Source of the DNA: an uncultured Bacteroidales bacterium
Lineage (GTDB): Bacteria; Bacteroidota; Bacteroidia; Bacteroidales; UBA932
Length of the DNA stretch: 64,000 nucleotides
Reading direction: 5' to 3'
NCBI GenBank assembly: GCA_900316795.1
Contig: ONEF01000016.1
Location: 1 to 64,000, forward strand
A program made the translations under genes and the position numbers. Positions 9,595 through 18,367 of the stretch are shown one piece after another (position 1 is the first letter of the stretch; every line of letters starts with the position of its first letter). The notes beneath the pieces are model-generated. The model did not search any database. It saw only the letters and a program-made list of their open reading frames with translations, and was not told the DNA's origin.

Positions 9595-11415
9595 TTACCT
9601 TCCGCCTCCGCCATGGCCGCCACCGGAATGTCCTCCACCTCCTCCAAAGGACGAGCGCCCGCCGTAGCCTCCTCTGGAGCCTCCGCCTCCTCCGCTCCAG
9701 ATTGAAGATGAGGTGGCATTGTTTACTGCTGCGACATAAGATTTACGCGCACTATAGTATGTGATGCCTGCAAGGTTTCTGACGGTAGAGGAGAAAGTCA
9801 GCCTGCTTCCTTCCACACTCCTTGCAAACCTGCTCATCTGGAAGTATTCCGGGCACACTTTCCTGAAGTCTGCCATTACTTGGTCCGCCATTCCGAACAA
9901 AGTTGCAAAAACCAGGTATTCATCCCAGAGTTCAACCTCAACAACACCTCTTTCATCAATGAGCGTGAAGTCCTTGAGGAATTTTTTGAACCCTTCCAGT
10001 TTTCCGAGTTCAGTCTTGTCCTTGTAGGTTCCGGTTTCATTGAGGCGGAGAAGCTTGCCTGCGTAAAGAGTGTGGGCTCTCAGCCACATCTTGAGCTCGT
10101 CTGGTTGGAGGATGTGGTCTTTGCCGCTGGCACTCAAAAAGATATAGTGCAGGATATTCTCCATCTCAACGTCTCTTTTGATTCTTCTTCCGTCAGGCTC
10201 TTGAGGAGGTTGTTCATTCTTGTCGTAAATGACCCTTACAGTCTCTTTTCCCTGGTCGTTTGTCAAGGCCAGTCTGCCTTGCTGGAAAAGCCTGAGGATA
10301 TAGGCTCCGATAGCGTTGTTTAGGTCATTTTTCCCTTTGTAAGACAGATAGTTGAGGGCTTTCTGGGATGCAAATACGCTACCGTTGAAAGGAAGGGTCC
10401 TTATCCATCCGCTGCCTCCGGAAAGACTTCTGGCCACCTTTCTTGCCCTCCTTTTCCTCAAGAAGATGAAAAGAGGCTTGAGGGAAATCACGTAGAAAAC
10501 TTTTTCCAGGATGGTTTTGGCGTAGAAGCAGAACAGAAGGAAAAGTCCGAACATGAGCATCAGAAAGGAATCTGACACCCTTTCTACAGTTTTAGTGTTC
10601 TCTATTCCAAGAAACGAGCAGAGTTTCTGCGCCAGCGGATCAAATATCCAAGGCTCCTGCTCTCTGTCATTTCCTCCTCCGAAATCGCTGTCTTCCAGAG
10701 CCCTGTCCACAACATCCTGGAATCTTTGCGGAATTGTGTCCTGTGGGTGTATAATCTCCTTCCTTAGGGCGAGCATTATAATGGCGGAACTGGAATAGGT
10801 GTAGTTGTCTGTATGGATACGGAAGGCTCCGTCCTTGAAGGCTGTTTCTCCGTTGAAGCCGAATCCCCAGCCCCTGGCAACGGATGTGTCTATGGGGATT
10901 CCTTCCACTTCCACGGATATGTCCACCTCTTCAGGGAGAGGGTCCATCTGGTCAGCGATGAACTGATGGTTGAATCCGTCAGCCTCATCATATCCTTTGG
11001 CCAGAGAACCAATCGTGTACCTGATGGTATAGACTTTTTCCTTGCTGCCGTCCACTTTGCCTCCCAGGCCCCAGCAAAGTTCGTAGCTGCCGCGGCCTTT
11101 TTCCACTATGCCGCATTTGCCGGCTTTCTCCTGCCGTGAAGCATTGATGTTCCATTTTGGCAGGACCTGATATTCGAGTCCTGTCTCGTCGCTGACTCCA
11201 AAACCGGATAAGGTAAGGTCTCCCATATTGTCCATCACGATGTAGCCTTCCGTCAACTTGTTGGTTATGACCATAGTGCGTCTCTCGGTAACAGAGGCGT
11301 CTCCATTGTCCCTTACAAGGACGGAAATGTCTATCTTCTTGATGTCCAGCTGAGCTGCTGCCGTCAGCGGCAGCAGTAGCAGCAGGATTGTCATCGCGAT
11401 GGAAAACCTTTTCAT
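9595..11415 (-). CDS. DUF2207-family membrane protein with Gly-rich tail
   Basis: 606 residues. A signal peptide (about 1-21) precedes an extracytoplasmic beta-rich domain with the DUF2207 pattern (VLVRDNGDASVTERRTMVI). A transmembrane segment follows (about 285-305, FLMLMFGLFLLFCFYAK), then a cytoplasmic region. The C-terminus is almost pure Gly/Ser/Arg/His (last 32 residues), as in other proteins of this family. DUF2207 proteins are regularly paired with LemA, and here lemA lies six bases upstream. The function of the pair is unknown; a role in the envelope is inferred. Confidence 0.85.
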   Translation of the reverse strand: MKRFSIAMTILLLLLPLTAAAQLDIKKIDISVLVRDNGDASVTERRTMVITNKLTEGYIVMDNMGDLTLSGFGVSDETGLEYQVLPKWNINASRQEKAGKCGIVEKGRGSYELCWGLGGKVDGSKEKVYTIRYTIGSLAKGYDEADGFNHQFIADQMDPLPEEVDISVEVEGIPIDTSVARGWGFGFNGETAFKDGAFRIHTDNYTYSSSAIIMLALRKEIIHPQDTIPQRFQDVVDRALEDSDFGGGNDREQEPWIFDPLAQKLCSFLGIENTKTVERVSDSFLMLMFGLFLLFCFYAKTILEKVFYVISLKPLFIFLRKRRARKVARSLSGGSGWIRTLPFNGSVFASQKALNYLSYKGKNDLNNAIGAYILRLFQQGRLALTNDQGKETVRVIYDKNEQPPQEPDGRRIKRDVEMENILHYIFLSASGKDHILQPDELKMWLRAHTLYAGKLLRLNETGTYKDKTELGKLEGFKKFLKDFTLIDERGVVEVELWDEYLVFATLFGMADQVMADFRKVCPEYFQMSRFARSVEGSRLTFSSTVRNLAGITYYSARKSYVAAVNNATSSSIWSGGGGGSRGGYGGRSSFGGGGGHSGGGHGGGGR

Positions 11416-11421
11416 AAGAGT

Positions 11422-12075
11422 TTAGTTCTGGCTTTCAGGCTCCCCTCCGGTCTTGAACCCGATAGGGTTGCGAGGCTTGGAGTCTGCATTTACTCCTCCG
11501 CTCCCCTGTGCAGATGCAGGACCGTTTCCTCCGACAGGCGGGAAGTCTTTCTTGCTTTCGTCTGCCTGGAGGTATTCTCTCTTGCCGAAGTGGAGCATGC
11601 TGGCTACAAACGAACTTGGCCACTGCCTTACCATTCGGTTCATCTTGGTGACGCTGTCGTTATAGACCATGCGGCTGAGCCTTACGTTTTCTTCATAGCC
11701 TCTCAGAGAAGCCATAGCCTCCTTGTAAACTCCGGCTGCCTGGAGCTGCGGATATGCCTCGCTAACGGCCATAAGCCTTCCCATCAGCTGGCCTATGACT
11801 GTCTGCTGGTTGTTGATGTCATCAGCTGTTGTTATGCTGTGCATCCGCCTTTGGGCTATAGTTTCCAGCATAGTGTCGTGCTCGTGCTTGGCGTACTGCT
11901 CGGTAAGTTTGACCAATGCGGTCACAGCATCCCATCTGGAGTTGAGTTGGACAGCAATCTGGCTGATGGCGTTGTTGGCTTTTTCATCAAGATCCACAAG
12001 GCCTCTCTGTGTGGAGTAGATATAAAGTCCCACTATCAGAATCAAAGCCAGGATAACGATTAAAAGGATAGTCAT
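11422..12075 (-). CDS. lemA: LemA family protein
   Basis: 217 residues: an N-terminal membrane helix (TILLIVILALILIVGLYIYS), then the helical LemA domain with the family pattern VDLDEKANNAISQIAVQLNSRWDAV and KLTEQYAKHEHDTM, and a disordered Pro/Gly/Ser-rich tail from about residue 185. LemA proteins are membrane-anchored helical bundles of unclear function. The next gene, six bases downstream, is its usual partner of the DUF2207 type. Confidence 0.9.
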   Translation of the reverse strand: MTILLIVILALILIVGLYIYSTQRGLVDLDEKANNAISQIAVQLNSRWDAVTALVKLTEQYAKHEHDTMLETIAQRRMHSITTADDINNQQTVIGQLMGRLMAVSEAYPQLQAAGVYKEAMASLRGYEENVRLSRMVYNDSVTKMNRMVRQWPSSFVASMLHFGKREYLQADESKKDFPPVGGNGPASAQGSGGVNADSKPRNPIGFKTGGEPESQN

Positions 12076-12120
12076 TGTATTGTAGTTTTGTGTTAGTTCT
12101 GTTCAAAATAAACCAAGACA

Positions 12121-13572
12121 TCAATAAATCTCTTTGAGGCACTTGCGGCCCTTGTAATCCACTTTCTTCACCTTTTCCAGGTATTTCATCAGGATGTCGG
12201 CAGTAAGGGCGTTGATGTCTTCTCCCTGGTCTTCTCCAGGAACATCGCTGGTTATGATGGCGTATGAATTGGCTATGACCTTATATTTCTTTTTGAGATC
12301 GAGAGGTTTGCCGTCCGGAGCGAACAGTTTCAGGTCCTTTACGCCGCTCTGCTGCTTGTCCGTGTATGTCACCTCGCAGGATATGCCGGAGGTGAACGGA
12401 AATCCGTGAGAGTCCTGGCTCTTGCAAGCGATGAGCATATCGCGGAGCTGCTTACCTGTGACATTAACAACTACAGCCGAGTTCCCGAACGGGTCCAGGC
12501 GCAGAACATCATTTACGGTGAAATCTCCTGCCGGATGATCCTCATACCTCACTCCTCCTGCGTTGCAGTAGGCTATGTCCGCTCCGCTGAAATCCTTCAG
12601 CGCATCGCACATCAAGATTCCCAGTTCCTCGTAGCTGGAGAAAGGAGTTTCTGCCTGAGCAAGCACTCTCTTGAATTCAGGATTGCTGCTGAAAAAGTCC
12701 GCGAGGCATTTGGCAGCAACATTCTGCTTAGTGTAACCGGCAACATCTATGTTCTTTGCGCTTTTCCCGGTCACCTTTCCGTTTTCCACGACAAGTGTCG
12801 TATGGGTGAGCTTCTTGAGCTTGTTCTCGTTCTGTGTGATGAGTACTCCGTTGTGGACCTCTCCACCCTCAATCTGGGTGTGGGAATGTCCTCCGATGAT
12901 AAGGTCAAACTCCGGGAACTTCTTGGCCACTTCCACATCCTCGTCATATCCGATGTGGGAAAGCAAGATGAAAACATCGCACTCGTCCCTGAGCCACATG
13001 TACTTTCTGATAGTTTCTTCAGCCGGAGCGAACCTTATTCCCTTAACATTGTTCGGATGGGTTGAAGGTATGCCGTTAAACTCGGCTTCCACAACTCCCA
13101 ATATGCATATTTTCACTCCTTTGACATTGAAAAACTTGTAAGGTTCGCACTGGATTCCCAGCTGCGGGTCTGCAAAGATGTTGGCGCAGATGTAAGGGAA
13201 GGCAGACTCGTTGATGTTCCTTGCAAGCCCTTCCAGTCCGGAATCAAATTCGTGGTTTCCAAAAGCGGAGCAAGTGAACCCCATCTGGTTCATAAGTGCA
13301 ATCATAGGGAAGGAGGCATCCGAGTACATATCGTTTACGGGACTTCCGGTGCGGTTGTCCCCGGCGCTGATGACCATCAGGCTTTTGTCCATGGCCCGGA
13401 GGCTGTCCACGATTGCCGCCATCTTTGGCATGTTGTCAATTGCGGCATGCATATCGTTTACAGAAATGATGTTGATGTCGGTCTTGTAAGACGCCCTGAC
13501 TCCGTTCTGGGCAAAGACATTCTGAGCCAGACCTAATATCGCGACAACCAGTATAGAAAACAGTCTTTTCAT
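12121..13572 (-). CDS. Secreted 5'-nucleotidase / metallophosphatase
   Basis: 483 residues with a signal peptide ending near AQNVFAQ. The metallophosphoesterase domain shows the expected metal ligands in order: NDMHAAID, SAGDNRTG, FGNHEFDSG, LLSHIGYD and GGHSHTQ. The C-terminal 5'-nucleotidase domain (about 290-470) carries IAYCNAGGVRYEDH and NDVLRLDPFGN, the substrate-binding part. It should hydrolyse nucleotides (or UDP-sugars or 2',3'-cyclic nucleotides) in the periplasm. Six bases separate it from the 65-residue gene upstream, so the two form an operon. Confidence 0.93.
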   Translation of the reverse strand: MKRLFSILVVAILGLAQNVFAQNGVRASYKTDINIISVNDMHAAIDNMPKMAAIVDSLRAMDKSLMVISAGDNRTGSPVNDMYSDASFPMIALMNQMGFTCSAFGNHEFDSGLEGLARNINESAFPYICANIFADPQLGIQCEPYKFFNVKGVKICILGVVEAEFNGIPSTHPNNVKGIRFAPAEETIRKYMWLRDECDVFILLSHIGYDEDVEVAKKFPEFDLIIGGHSHTQIEGGEVHNGVLITQNENKLKKLTHTTLVVENGKVTGKSAKNIDVAGYTKQNVAAKCLADFFSSNPEFKRVLAQAETPFSSYEELGILMCDALKDFSGADIAYCNAGGVRYEDHPAGDFTVNDVLRLDPFGNSAVVVNVTGKQLRDMLIACKSQDSHGFPFTSGISCEVTYTDKQQSGVKDLKLFAPDGKPLDLKKKYKVIANSYAIITSDVPGEDQGEDINALTADILMKYLEKVKKVDYKGRKCLKEIY

Positions 13573-13578
13573 CTTCTT

Positions 13579-13776
13579 CTAGATTTTGAAAGTTATGCTT
13601 TGTCCTTCCTTGAGAGGTGCATCGTCACCAATCTGATGACCTTTACTATCAAACACCATGATCGAATCAAGAGAAGATGCATCCATCTTCTTCATTAGGA
13701 TATACTTCAGTATGGCATGCTTTGCAGAAGCACCCTTGAATATCCTGACTTCTTCTTTGTTTACCTTAACTATCAT
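13579..13776 (-). CDS. Small protein, possibly beta-grasp-like
   Basis: 65 residues without signal or membrane segment. The pattern of an N-terminal beta hairpin (MIVKVNKEEVRIFKG), a central helix and a C-terminal strand-turn-strand ending LKEGQSITFKI resembles ThiS/ubiquitin-like or small beta-grasp folds, but the Gly-Gly tail of sulfur carriers is missing, so this is only a structural guess. It is six bases upstream of the 5'-nucleotidase gene and likely cotranscribed. Confidence 0.65.
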   Translation of the reverse strand: MIVKVNKEEVRIFKGASAKHAILKYILMKKMDASSLDSIMVFDSKGHQIGDDAPLKEGQSITFKI

Positions 13777-13849
13777 GGGAATCTGATTAAATTATATTTT
13801 CAGCGATTGTATTCTTTTCTTCTGTGTTTGTGCCAAATCAACGGCTGCG

Positions 13850-15301
13850 TCAGTTCTGGCCGTTCTGCTGGTTTTTCATCTGGTCCTGCATCTTCTTGAA
13901 TTCCTGGAACTGTTTCCACTGCTCAAATTCCTTCTGCTGGTCAGGGGTCATCTGAGGCTGCTGTGGTGTCTGTCCAGGATCTTGCTGTGGCTGCTGGTAC
14001 TGAGGCATCTGTATTTCAGGCTGCGGACCTTGAGGCACTGGCTGATTCTGAGGAGCCTGTGCAGCTTTCTTCTTCTTTGACCTTGATACCAGCCAGTAGA
14101 TGAGCAATCCGGCAATAACCAGAAGCGCAACACCCAGGACCGGGCGGTAGAACAACCAAGCCAAGGCTATTACTATCAGAGACCAGGCCAGTCCTATGAT
14201 TCCGCATACCACTCCCAGTCCGGACTCCAGGATCTGCCCAAGGAAAGGCAGAACCTTCAGAAGAGTAGGAACTATGCTTACGATGCTTCTCAGTCCGCCG
14301 ATTATGACCAGCACTCCAAGAATCCTGAGAAGCCAGGTAATCATCGTGTTTGTGGCGTGTTCGCTTGAGAACATCTCCTCTGCACTCTTTTCTCCCATGT
14401 AAAGAGCCTGGAACATCTTTCCGTTCTTTGCCTTCCAGCTTGTGAAGGTGTCCCCCATAACCTTTGCCAAAATGGAAGCCTTTGCAGGAAGGTCAACGGT
14501 GAAGGTTATCCTCACGTCACCTATCTCAGGCATCTGAGGGCTGCGGCCGATGTAGAGGACATTGCCGCTGACGTGAGCATATTTGAGCTGCTGTTCTTCT
14601 TCGGCAGTTGCTTTCACAGAGTCTGCAGCAGGTACTACATCGCTGAGGCCCTTAGCCTTCCTGACATCTGAGCAGGCCTTCTCAATGCTTGTGAGGATTT
14701 CCTTGTCCAGAGTAACGTTCAGAGGCTGGCTGTTGTGGAAAGAAGATATCTGGGAGGAGTTGAGCCTGTAAGCTCCGAAGCTGACTTTCTCGGCTGCCTT
14801 CTCCAGTTCCTCAAACTGGTTGTAAACGAAGTTACGACCCTGGTAGTCAGGATCCTTAAACTCTGCAGAATTGACAGGGGAAGAACTCCAGTCTTTTGAA
14901 TATGTGTAAGTTGTAGTTGTCTCTTGGGCACCGCCTATCTTGTCTTTCTTTTCGCTTTTAGCGTGTTCAATCCACTGATAGTACTCCACCTGGCGGTTGA
15001 GCTTTACGGCAACGGCACCTACATTAAAAGTAGGGTCTGCCAGAGAGTCGGTTGTGGTAGCCAGTCCCATAGCGTGGACCAGTTGCCCTTCAAAGGCCGG
15101 ATCCACCTTTGAGATGTTTTCCATTTCCACATAGTTTTTCTCTGCATCCTTGAGCATCTTGGTTGTTTTTACAGCCCTGCCTTCATTCCACCACAGGAGG
15201 GCAGTACCGCCAAGAAACAACAGAATGCCAATGAAAATTCCGCCCAAGGAGTTCTTGAGCCTCGATCCGTAGCTGGTACGGGTTACTTCAGTGTAAGCCA
15301 T
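13850..15301 (-). CDS. TMEM43-family membrane protein
   Basis: 483 residues. The N-terminus (SYGSRLKNSLGGIFIGILLFLGGTALLWWNEGRAVKT) with its first membrane helix is the hallmark of the TMEM43/LUMA family. A large non-cytoplasmic domain of about 270 residues follows, then three or four helices (about 320-415) and a Gln/Pro-rich tail from about 425 to the end that should be disordered. Function in bacteria is unknown. A TAAATTTG -7 element lies 60 bases upstream of the start. Confidence 0.85.
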   Translation of the reverse strand: MAYTEVTRTSYGSRLKNSLGGIFIGILLFLGGTALLWWNEGRAVKTTKMLKDAEKNYVEMENISKVDPAFEGQLVHAMGLATTTDSLADPTFNVGAVAVKLNRQVEYYQWIEHAKSEKKDKIGGAQETTTTYTYSKDWSSSPVNSAEFKDPDYQGRNFVYNQFEELEKAAEKVSFGAYRLNSSQISSFHNSQPLNVTLDKEILTSIEKACSDVRKAKGLSDVVPAADSVKATAEEEQQLKYAHVSGNVLYIGRSPQMPEIGDVRITFTVDLPAKASILAKVMGDTFTSWKAKNGKMFQALYMGEKSAEEMFSSEHATNTMITWLLRILGVLVIIGGLRSIVSIVPTLLKVLPFLGQILESGLGVVCGIIGLAWSLIVIALAWLFYRPVLGVALLVIAGLLIYWLVSRSKKKKAAQAPQNQPVPQGPQPEIQMPQYQQPQQDPGQTPQQPQMTPDQQKEFEQWKQFQEFKKMQDQMKNQQNGQN

Positions 15302-15361
15302 CTAAGTAAAAGTTTATAGGTTATAAAAGATCAAGTTCAAGCTAGTATTCAGTTCAATTCC

Positions 15362-15369
15362 CAAATTTA
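15362..15369 (-). promoter_or_regulatory. -7 element ahead of the TMEM43-like gene
   Basis: The minus strand reads TAAATTTG (perfect TAnnTTTG), giving a leader of about 55 bases to the ATG at 15301. Confidence 0.55.
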
Positions 15370-15396
15370 GCATTTTTTTGCCTACATTTGTAAAAA

Positions 15397-15426
15397 CTAT
15401 AGTGGTCCCGGAAAATAGGACCACTA
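15397..15426. repeat. Hairpin-forming interspersed repeat, copy 1
   Basis: tagtggtcc (15400-15408) pairs with ggaccacta (15418-15426) around a 9-base loop. It lies just 3' of the TonB-dependent receptor gene and may end its transcript. A related sequence is found at 46331-46361. Confidence 0.6.
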
Positions 15427-15449
15427 CACGTTCTTATGAATGCTCTGTT

Positions 15450-17819
15450 CTAGAACCGGATCCTGAGGTCCAGTCCGGCCCATCGTCCCCTGCCCTTCTG
15501 CATGAAGCCTGAGTTCCCGCTGTCAAAGTAGAACAGCGCGTAATCCTTGTTCAAGATATTGCTGCACCACAGGGAGATCTCCAGTCCTGCATAACCGCTT
15601 TTGGAAGCTGTAGTCTTGCCTGCTGAGAAAGTTATCCGGCCGTTAAGAAGGCCGTAGAATTTCTGGGAAACGTCATTTGCCTCGGTGAAGTATATCTTGC
15701 CCAGCCCGGTATAGTCAGCCCCGAATGTAAGTGTGCTGCCTTGAGTCAAATCAATGCCGTAGGAAGCCCCAAGATGAAGAGTGTGCTCAGGAGCAAACGG
15801 CACATACTTGTCTTTGAAGTCACGGTCTTCCAGAACTCTTTTTCCGTCTTTTGTCACAGATACCTGGGTAAGATTGCGGGTGAACTTGGCGTTTGTGTAG
15901 CCGTAGTCGGCAAACAGGTTAAGACCATAAACAGGATTGTAAATCAGGGAAAGTTCCCCTCCCCAGCTCCGGCTCCTGCCGGCATTGGATGTGTAACGGC
16001 CCAGTCCGCTCTCCACGAAGCGGGAGACCTGCTGGTCCTTGACCTTCATGAAGAATGCGCTAAGGTCCAGGGACAATCTGGAGTCTTTAGTGGTGAAGTG
16101 CCCACCTATCTCGTGGTTCCAGGAGTATTCCGGTTTGTACCTGAGAGCCTCGTTGATAGTCTCGTCATTTTCAAGGGTACCCACATTCTTCTGAAGATCA
16201 GTCTGCATATAATCGCTGAGCATCTGGATGTTGAAACCTCCTCCGCGATAGCCTTTTGCGGCCATCACATAGATGTTGTTGCGCTCGTTGAAGTCATACT
16301 TGAGAGCGATTCTCGGAAGAACAGGCATGGACTCCTGGTATTGCTTGCCTATATATTCAACCTTGTAGGAACCTTCGCTTGTCCTGCCACCTGGCATAGT
16401 CATCAGGTAGTTCATCGCTGATGAAGTAGCGTAGTCTATCTTCACCTTCTCGTAATCGAACCTCACTGCAAGGGTTGCGGAAAGGCCCTTGGCTCCAAAA
16501 ATATCGTTGAACACGCTCTGGTGGAAAAGAGCGGCTCCGCTGGAAGGAAGGTGGAAAAGTCCCGGGATATCCATCTTTTCATCAGTAAGTTTCACCTTAA
16601 CCGGAGAACGTGCCATAGCTGCATCCATTGTAGCCTGAAGCGCGGCTATAAAATCGCTTCCGAATGTCATAGGGGTCTGGTTGCGGTTCCAGTTGTAGAA
16701 CCCTGATATTCCGGTTGAAAAATCCATTCCGCCCCAGAACTCATTCCACTTGCCTTTGACTATGATCTCCTGGCTGATGGTATTCTGCAGCTGTTTCTGG
16801 TTCATTGTAAAACGGTCAGCCGGAGTATAGTCGTTATCCATCTTCATATCGTCTTTCAGATACTGCCACGCTGTAGCTGAATGTATTGTTATTCCCAGGC
16901 TCTGAGGTGAATATGTGGTTATGAGCCCTGCATTGAGAAGATTGCGGCGGTAACTGCTCTTGTAGTTGTAGTCCGGATCGGAGTATTCTCCTGAAGACTT
17001 GTCGTAAGCACCGTAGGGATAGCCTCCGTCGTCGTTGTACTCGTAGCTGAGGTTGAGGTCAAAAGACAGGCTCCGGTTTGGCCTGAGGATGCCGTGCCAT
17101 CTTCCACCGGCGCTTGAGCCCTTGTCTATCTTCTTGCCGTTGAACTGGTTGGTGTAGAAGCCTCCGCTGTAATCGTAAAAACCTCCGGCAGAAAAAGCGA
17201 ACTTGTCGCTTATCCTATGGTAATGAGTAAGATATGCCCTATATGCGTTATGAGTAGCTGCACTCAGCATAAGGTCGGTCCCGCTGTAGTCAAAAGGATT
17301 CTTGGTCTTGATGTTTATCAGGCCACCCATAGTGTTGCGGCCATAGAGCGTGCCTTGCGGGCCTCTGAGGACCTCTACCCTCTCAATGTCCGAGTAGTCA
17401 AAGTCAAAACCTGACTTGTCAAACATAGGGATGCCGTCAACATAGATACCCACGGCCGGTGAGTTTATCCTGGAACCTATTCCTCTGATATAGATTGAAG
17501 AAGTGTACTTTGTTCCGTAATCCGGAATGTAGAGGTTGGGAACAAGTCCGGTAAGGTTCTTCATGGAGAATACTCTGCTGTCTTCCAAAGCCTTGCGCTG
17601 CACTATGGAGGAAGATACAGGCTGGTTCCTCAGCACACGGCTTTCCTTTGGAGAATCCACAACCCAAAGGCCTTCTATAGAGTACTGCGCTATGGTATCT
17701 TCCTGACTGTCCGCCGGATTGGCGTATGGCATATTGTCCTGCCCTGAAGCAGAGATGCAAGAAAAAACAAAAACAGACAGCAAGGCTGCCTTTATCGCGA
17801 TATTCATCTTATTTGTCAT
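15450..17819 (-). CDS. TonB-dependent outer membrane receptor
   Basis: 789 residues. A signal peptide (ending near ISASGQ) is followed by the plug domain with IYIRGIGSRINSPAVGIYVDG and VEVLRGPQGTLYGRNTMGGLINI, and by a beta barrel ending in the aromatic LDLRIRF. There is no CNA-like or STN domain and no SusD partner, so it is a FepA/BtuB-style receptor rather than a SusC; the substrate (iron chelate, vitamin or other) cannot be told. A start at 17807 (MNIAIKAA) is equally plausible and fits the signal peptide better. It stands alone and is divergent from the DUF4491 gene. Confidence 0.93.
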   Translation of the reverse strand: MTNKMNIAIKAALLSVFVFSCISASGQDNMPYANPADSQEDTIAQYSIEGLWVVDSPKESRVLRNQPVSSSIVQRKALEDSRVFSMKNLTGLVPNLYIPDYGTKYTSSIYIRGIGSRINSPAVGIYVDGIPMFDKSGFDFDYSDIERVEVLRGPQGTLYGRNTMGGLINIKTKNPFDYSGTDLMLSAATHNAYRAYLTHYHRISDKFAFSAGGFYDYSGGFYTNQFNGKKIDKGSSAGGRWHGILRPNRSLSFDLNLSYEYNDDGGYPYGAYDKSSGEYSDPDYNYKSSYRRNLLNAGLITTYSPQSLGITIHSATAWQYLKDDMKMDNDYTPADRFTMNQKQLQNTISQEIIVKGKWNEFWGGMDFSTGISGFYNWNRNQTPMTFGSDFIAALQATMDAAMARSPVKVKLTDEKMDIPGLFHLPSSGAALFHQSVFNDIFGAKGLSATLAVRFDYEKVKIDYATSSAMNYLMTMPGGRTSEGSYKVEYIGKQYQESMPVLPRIALKYDFNERNNIYVMAAKGYRGGGFNIQMLSDYMQTDLQKNVGTLENDETINEALRYKPEYSWNHEIGGHFTTKDSRLSLDLSAFFMKVKDQQVSRFVESGLGRYTSNAGRSRSWGGELSLIYNPVYGLNLFADYGYTNAKFTRNLTQVSVTKDGKRVLEDRDFKDKYVPFAPEHTLHLGASYGIDLTQGSTLTFGADYTGLGKIYFTEANDVSQKFYGLLNGRITFSAGKTTASKSGYAGLEISLWCSNILNKDYALFYFDSGNSGFMQKGRGRWAGLDLRIRF

Positions 17820-17922
17820 TACAACACAAGTTTACTGGTAAAAAGCCCGATCTGCCATGCGGATAAGGCACGGCAAAGATGAGAAAAAAACTCCATATAG
17901 TTACCCTTTCAAAATTGCTTCT

Positions 17923-17930
17923 TATATTTG
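17923..17930 (+). promoter_or_regulatory. -7 element of the DUF4491 gene
   Basis: TATATTTG, perfect match to TAnnTTTG, 16 bases before the ATG at 17947. Confidence 0.6.
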
Positions 17931-17946
17931 CATCCCGATTTACGAT

Positions 17947-18234
17947 ATGAACTGGAACGGAATACTTATAGGAGCAATTTCCTTTCTGATTATAGGATGC
18001 TATCACCCTCTGGTAATAAAGGGCGAGTATTACTTTGGAGTAAAAATCTGGTGGGCCTTCCTTGCCGCCGGCATCATCTTCTCCGTATGGGCTTGTCTTG
18101 TGGGCAGCATATTCTGGAGCGCTATACTTGGAGTAGCCGCTTTTTCCAGTTTCTGGGGCATACTGGAAGTGTTCCATCAGAGGAGAAGGGTTGAAAAAGG
18201 CTGGTTTCCAAAGAATCCCAACAGGAAGTACTAG
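17947..18234 (+). CDS. DUF4491 family membrane protein
   Basis: 95 residues with three hydrophobic segments. The pattern MNWNGILIGAISFLIIGCYHPLVIKGEYYFG and the end RRVEKGWFPKNPNRK match the small DUF4491 membrane family of Bacteroidota and Firmicutes. Function is unknown. The ATG at 17947 is chosen because family members begin here and because the -7 element ends 16 bases upstream; the open frame continues further upstream without a credible start. Confidence 0.85.
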   Translation: MNWNGILIGAISFLIIGCYHPLVIKGEYYFGVKIWWAFLAAGIIFSVWACLVGSIFWSAILGVAAFSSFWGILEVFHQRRRVEKGWFPKNPNRKY

Positions 18235-18330
18235 CCGCCTCCAACGCTTTTCATCCTCATTTTTTCATCAATAAAGACATCGCGGAGAAAAAAAACGAGA
18301 ATTCTGCACAATTCTTGAATAAGCTTTTGC

Positions 18331-18338
18331 TAAATTTG
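18331..18338 (+). promoter_or_regulatory. -7 element of the macroglobulin-like gene
   Basis: TAAATTTG (perfect TAnnTTTG), 29 bases before the ATG at 18368. Confidence 0.55.
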
Positions 18339-18367
18339 TTATGCTTATCCAACTTAAAGTCTTTGTC

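Noticed and set aside
9522..9719. N-terminal extension of the secreted protein at 9000-9521
   Set aside because: The extension is the out-of-frame image of the Gly-rich tail of the preceding gene, and a signal peptide starts at 9521.
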